From: Epinephelus fuscoguttatus
Taxonomy: Eukaryota > Chordata > Actinopteri > Perciformes > Serranidae
Direction: 5' to 3'
Length of the DNA: 64,000 nt
Assembly (NCBI RefSeq): GCF_011397635.1
Contig: NC_064771.1
Coordinates: forward strand, 16,865,379-16,929,378
This document shows positions 59,701 through 64,000 of this stretch, piece by piece. The translations under genes were made by a program, and so were the position numbers. The first letter of the stretch is position 1. Each line of letters opens with the position of its first letter. The notes beneath the pieces were generated by a model, which made no database searches, had not been told where the DNA came from, and saw nothing but the letters and a program-made list of their open reading frames with translations.

Positions 59701-62700
59701 GAACTTGTATATTTAACCATCATTGTTGCTGGCCTCCGCAGAAATTGAAACGTTTGTGCTATTGTGTGCACTTTGAGCACTGTGGGGCTATGACTGTTGT
59801 TTTAGTGGCTGTACATTGCACAGTGTCAGCTCCCTCTCTTGGTATGGTGTAAAAGTGCAGGCCAGTGTATCACAGTCAGGAGGGCAAATGGGTCCCGTCC
59901 ACTTCAATCCATTTCATAGAGTCCATGAGTTGGTAATGTTATGATAAAAAAAAAGGCATTTGTCTGAAATGCTTTGGTAGGGGAAACATGGCCCTTTGGA
60001 TATTTGTTGAGACCAGTGAATCTAATACAAGAGACACTAACACAATGTCTGATGTATTGTACGGTCTTATTGGATTTAATTATTGCTCCAAGGCTCCAGA
60101 GCACAGTGAAGGCCTTGCGAAAATTTGTTTGACAGAAAATAGAGAGCTTTCATATATTAAAATGGATAGAGTACCAGCAAGATGAGGGGGAAATCAAGAT
60201 AAGTGGAGTTAAAGCAAATGCCAAATGATAGGTATATTAAAGATATAATATAGTTGTGCATTTACATTGCCCCAAATGTTTCTAATAATGTACAAACCCT
60301 GAGAAATCTCTCTTTAATGCAAGAAAAGGTGCATTTCATTCAGTTGCCTTTCAATGGTGTTATATAACCTATGGCCCCTCTAGTTTCTCTAACGTCCAGG
60401 GAAACACAGGGATATGCAGCACATCAGGTTCATGCTTTGTAATGAAACTACAAATTCAAATTCAGATGATACCTCAGAGAGTGAGGAAGGAGTCATACAA
60501 TCTGCTTCTATGACAGATGGCTCATCCCAGGCACAAAGCTGATGTGTATAGTGATGTCATACCATCACAACGACATTTAACAAGCTCCTAAAGTTATTTT
60601 TAGTGTGATTGTTTAGACCACAGATAACATTCAGGCTACCCCATGACTGATCTCACTACGTAACGTTAGCTACAGCAGCTGTATGGTTAGTCAGCTAATC
60701 TAATGTTAAGTTAGCAAGTTAACATTGGGTTAGCTAAAGTTACTGCTGGCTATTTCATATCAATGAATGAACGTGACTAAATGGAACGTGAATAAAACTT
60801 CAACACGATTTCTGTCTGAGTCACATCAGATAGATTCCCAGAGGCACTAGTAGTTGTTTAACAATGAAGACAACAACTCCCATGATCCCACACTGCTTCA
60901 TGATGTCATCAAATCTGTGTTTTATTAGTCCTTGAATGATGTGTCTATTGAGGATAGTTTTTCAGTTGAGTAACATGACTATTCGATAACTTGCTGCAGT
61001 GATTTTGTTTTTAAATGTAGTTTGCTCCTTATTTTTTATTCAGATATTACAAATGAAACCATAAATGGCCACTAACAATGAGTAAGGTCCAGTAAATTAT
61101 AAACTCTCTCTGCTGTTTACTGGAACCCGAAGGTTTTTGGGGAAGTTTGTGTTTATGTTTGAAGTCCACGCCACACCTGTGTCCATGGCCTTGTTTTTTC
61201 CCCTCCAGTTTCTGGCAGAAAAGGGTTCCTCTCTCTCAATGGCTGCGCTGTTCTCGCCCTGTTTGCTTTCAAAACAGGCAAGGTGAGGCTGTTCAGCTGA
61301 GGCCTGGCATCAGAGAAAAGCAACGCCCCGTCCGGCCCGCTTTTTTCCTTTTACTAAATATTTTCTGCCGTCGCTAACTTTCACATTCCCATGTTACATT
61401 CTGATTCTTTAGATTCCATATAACAGTAATTGTCAACAGCAATACAGGTTATGCAACACCTCTGCCTTTTAGAGTGTTAAAGCTTAACAGCATGTGAGTT
61501 TTCAGTTGGCACACAGACAGACAGTTATGACAGGTTGTTGTGATGTATAGCCCTCATTCACTGAGCAGTCTGCAACATGAAGAACATGGCTTACTGATTT
61601 ATACTGTCACACTGGGCCAGGAAGTGAAGCTCCCAGGAGCCAGGAAAGATTAAACAGTCATTCAGCTGATGGTGTGGTGTTTTAACTGCTGGCTGATTGA
61701 GCGTTACAGCTGACTTCTGCTACTCTTTGGACTTTGTCTCTGTCTCCTCCCCTCTGACCACCCAGTGGAGCTGAACGAGGTGTCACAGTATTTTCCTTAT
61801 TTTTTTTCTCAAGCGTGCTCTCTCACTCTCCGTGAGAGTGAAGGTGGGGAGGCATTTGTAGTCATTAGCTCTCATGGCAGGCCAGCTTTTCTGTCAGTGA
61901 CACTGGGCAGAGAGAATGGTTCTGGGCATGGTGGATAGCCCCCTGGGCCCTGCTTCTCCTGACGCTGCATTTTTAATGGTACGTTACGCTTCCCAACATG
62001 ACTCACCTGTCTCGCCTTCATTATTGCTTCCCAGCTCTGATACCTGATAATGTGTGTCTAGTTGCTAATACGCTCAGATGCTATTTTTTGGCATGTATCA
62101 GTGTATGGGTTTTGTATCAAGCGTTTGGTAGGTGTTGCTTGGAAAGCCTAAAGCTTGCTCATTTTGTTTGAACTTTTTGCTTAGAGGTGTTGATGCAGCA
62201 GGTTTTTGCTGCTTGGAACAGCCATCTGAATCACAGCAGTCTGTCTCTGAAGTCTGTTTATGCTCGATGATTTGTTTGGTAATTGGCGTCGGTACCTGGC
62301 TGGCTCGACCTGAAGATTTAAAATAGACCATCTGGGAAATGGCTGTTGGTTTTAAAAAGCCTATAGGTGTGCTGTCTGCCTTTTAGCTTTTCATAATTGT
62401 AAATGATCCTTAATGGAAATATACCTGATGACATTGAAAAGTCAGAAACAGAAGTCATCACAATGCATTCTGTTGTTTATCATAATGATGGCAGCAGCTT
62501 GTTGAGCACTAAATGTTTGTGTGTGCAGTATTGTGTGCTGTGGTGGAGCAAAGCTTTATAGAGCCATGTTATTATTTTAATCAGAAAATACAATATTAAC
62601 TCCTTTGGCTGGGCTGTTTATTGATATTAAATTGATAAGAGACAAGATATAGTCTTTGATTTTGGGTATCGTAATATCCCAAGTGTCTTTTCATGGTTTG

Positions 62701-63846
62701 AAAGGCTGCATTACAGGCATTTGGTCAAAAATACAGTGATATTTAATTTTCTCCCTATCACCCAGCCCTATTTACACTCTATTCATGTCTATGCCCTGTT
62801 GTTACCTTGGTGAATTATTCAGATCAGTATGGATTTGTCTGTTTACTGCTCGATGGGCGTGCTGTAATGTGTTTCTCCTGTTTGGTTTCTGTTACTGCAG
62901 CAAAATGAGGTGACAGACAGCGCGTACCTGGGCTCCGAGAGCACTTACAGTGAATGTGAGACCTTCACCGATGAGGACACGGGTGCCCTCGTACCCCCCG
63001 AGATGCACGAGGATGTGGAGACGGATAGCGGCATCGAGGCCACGCTGCACGACCCTGAAGACGGCGGAAATAGGTTGGTATAAAATACACTATCAGCCAT
63101 ATACACAGTGTCAATTCTGACTCATATTTCCTGGATACACATTCTTTCTGTGCTTTGTGTGTGACGCTGAGGAGGCTATTAGCGACCCTGAATGACTTCC
63201 GTAATACATCATCGATTGTAATCCACTTGTCATGAGATCAGTGCCAGAATGCTGCTTGTAATCGCTGCTGGCATCTGAATTTACCGTAAATGTGCGTCAA
63301 ATCTCCAGCAGAGGGTTAGCCCTGAAGTCGCCCTGCGCTGACCTTTCACACAGATCACATGGTGTGCGAGTCTTGCCTGCCCAACGCTGGATCACTTGGG
63401 TTCTATGTGGGTCAGCAGACAGGCAGATTAAAGCGAGGCAATAGGCAGCCACCACTTTATTGACCTTAAATTCCTCCACTAATGCAATGGGTAAAAAGTC
63501 AGTCAGACATACAGTATGTTATGCTTCTGTTTTCTTTTTTTCTTCCATAAAATAAAGCTCATTTAGAGATAACTTGAAATGTGCACAGAGCGCCTGAGAC
63601 CTTGAACACTGAAAAGCCCTTCTACCATTCTTTATCCAAGCCAGTGTGTCTGAGTGGATCGGCTGAAAAGAGACAGAGGCACTCTCTGAATTCTCGGTTA
63701 ATGGCAGAAATTGTTCAGGAGCACAGCGAGTGGAATATTTTTAATGTGAAGTCTTAAAAGAATTCATTCATTTGTCATTTTGGGTTACAGTTGCTTAGGT
63801 TCCCAATCCTCAACACCAACACTGCCCGCTCAAAGCAGTCAAAATG
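43767..63846 (+). CDS. rab11fip3: Rab11 family-interacting protein 3 (5' part; continues beyond window)
   Basis: Class II Rab11/Arf effector of recycling endosomes, needed for membrane delivery in cytokinesis. The exons seen are 43767-45410, 54609-54702, 59262-59338, 62901-63073 and a candidate 63791-63846. The first exon encodes an acidic, low-complexity N-terminus of about 510 residues, then an EF-hand loop DQDGDGFVRIEE (residues 525-536) in DALDQDGDGFVRIEEFMEF. The next exon has a degenerate second EF-hand, FLDPSGLGVISFEDF, the same as in human FIP3. The block TDSAYLGSESTYSECETF is a strong FIP3 signature. The C-terminal coiled coil and Rab11-binding domain lie beyond the right edge. The start is the first in-frame Met of the open frame; an upstream coding exon cannot be excluded. 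Human FIP3 is about 756 residues. Confidence 0.93.
47108..47600. mobile_element. Probable MITE with T-rich core
   Basis: The left end TAACCCTTTCAAACCTGGA pairs with the minus-strand right end TAACCCTTTGAAACCTGAGA. The core at 47340-47520 is a degenerate tandem array of AATTTTCTTGTACTTTTTTGG-like units. There is no transposase. A target duplication is not clear. Confidence 0.5.
51338..51526 (-). mobile_element. tRNA-derived SINE, copy 2, with perfect 13-bp target duplication
   Basis: Minus-strand A box TGGTTTAGTGGTAG (51502-51515) and B box GGTTCGACTCC (51450-51460), followed by a body shared with the copy at 25416-25609 and an A-rich end. AAGCTGGTTCTCT flanks it at 51325-51337 and 51527-51539. 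The intact duplication implies a fairly recent insertion. Confidence 0.88.
54609..54702 (+). CDS. rab11fip3: rab11fip3 coding exon 2 (EF-hand 2)
   Basis: After CTTTCAG it encodes VKDLTKFLDPSGLGVISFED and FHRGISAISNG. The second EF-hand loop lacks the usual acidic residues at positions 3 and 5, as in mammals. The donor is GTGAGT, phase 1. Confidence 0.95.
56041..56064. repeat. Poly-A tract
   Basis: A run of 24 A residues. Confidence 0.95.
56685..56729. repeat. (AT)n microsatellite
   Basis: A TA/AT dinucleotide run of about 45 bases. Confidence 0.97.
56914..56939. repeat. Poly-A tract
   Basis: A run of 26 A residues. Confidence 0.95.
59262..59338 (+). CDS. rab11fip3: rab11fip3 coding exon 3
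   Basis: After TCTCTACAG it encodes PEPQLYNVNYSPGDGAVGCP and EEYDE, corresponding to the human stretch ending CPDEFDD. The donor is GAG then GTGAGG, phase 0. Confidence 0.9.
59339..62900. other. rab11fip3: rab11fip3 intron 3
   Basis: A 3.56-kb intron. No coding exon or well-defined repeat was recognised. A few GCTAACGTTAGC-like motifs occur near 60.66 kb. Confidence 0.6.
62901..63073 (+). CDS. rab11fip3: rab11fip3 coding exon 4 (signature block)
   Basis: After TTACTGCAG it encodes QNEVTDSAYLGSESTYSECE and TFTDEDTGALVPPEMHEDVE, near-identical to mammalian FIP3 at the start. It ends AATAG then GTTGGT, phase 2. Confidence 0.95.
63074..63790. other. rab11fip3: rab11fip3 intron 4
   Basis: About 0.7 kb of non-coding sequence with nothing recognised. 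Confidence 0.5.
63791..63846 (+). CDS. rab11fip3: Candidate rab11fip3 coding exon 5 (56 nt)
   Basis: An open 56-nt segment between GGGTTACAG and the donor ATG then GTAAAG continues the frame and encodes CLGSQSSTPTLPAQSSQN. The polypyrimidine tract is weak and I do not recognise the peptide in mammals, so it may be fish-specific, alternative or spurious. Confidence 0.45.
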
Positions 63847-64000
63847 GTAAAGACTATCCTCCTTATTGACTTCTACTGCATTCCAGATCTCATGCCAATG
63901 ATCTGGTGTGATGAGTCTCTCAGACTGCCTGGCAGCTGTCAGTCTGTCTCACATGTCTTTTGACAGTGGATTTATCCCAAATCAGAAAGGGTTGGCATTT

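Overview
The window is vertebrate nuclear DNA from a ray-finned fish, most likely a percomorph teleost. The genes are split by GT-AG introns, their products read as full-length vertebrate proteins, and the spaces between exons carry typical fish repeats: tRNA-derived SINEs, Tc1/mariner, hAT- and Harbinger-like elements, Penelope-like elements, LINE 3' ends and CA/AT microsatellites. Species cannot be fixed from the sequence.

Layout. (1) Positions 2632-16320, minus strand: sbk1, an SH3-binding-domain serine/threonine kinase, in four coding exons including a 38-nt first coding exon 9.2 kb upstream of the second. (2) Positions 16.3-24.2 kb: gene-poor DNA with a GC-rich block at the 5' end of sbk1 and several repeats. 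(3) Positions 24416-29911, plus strand: rdh13, a retinol-dehydrogenase-type short-chain dehydrogenase in seven coding exons (1083 nt, 360 residues) with one GC-AG intron. (4) Positions 34773-39830, plus strand: decr2, peroxisomal 2,4-dienoyl-CoA reductase in eight coding exons (903 nt, 300 residues) with a C-terminal peroxisomal signal. Its 2.6-kb fourth intron holds a Tc1-like transposon with a Penelope-like fragment inserted inside it. (5) From 43767 to the right edge, plus strand: the 5' half of rab11fip3, a Rab11 effector, with a 1.6-kb acidic first coding exon and four or five further exons; the gene runs out of the window.

The genes are not a functional cluster. sbk1 is a signalling kinase, rdh13 and decr2 are NADP(H)-type SDR enzymes of different organelles (mitochondrion and peroxisome), and rab11fip3 works in endosome recycling and cytokinesis. 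The decr2-rab11fip3 order and orientation match human 16p13.3, as recalled from general knowledge, so this looks like an old syntenic pair.

No undescribed biological system is evident. The most informative non-genic signals are two Penelope-like insertions with 11-bp target duplications (one reduced to a hairpin), two tRNA-derived SINEs with perfect 12- and 13-bp target duplications, the nested transposon in decr2, a long foldback element in the sbk1 intron, and ZNF143-like motifs upstream of both SDR genes. All exon coordinates were derived by hand from splice consensus, reading-frame continuity and remembered protein family similarity; no search was run.
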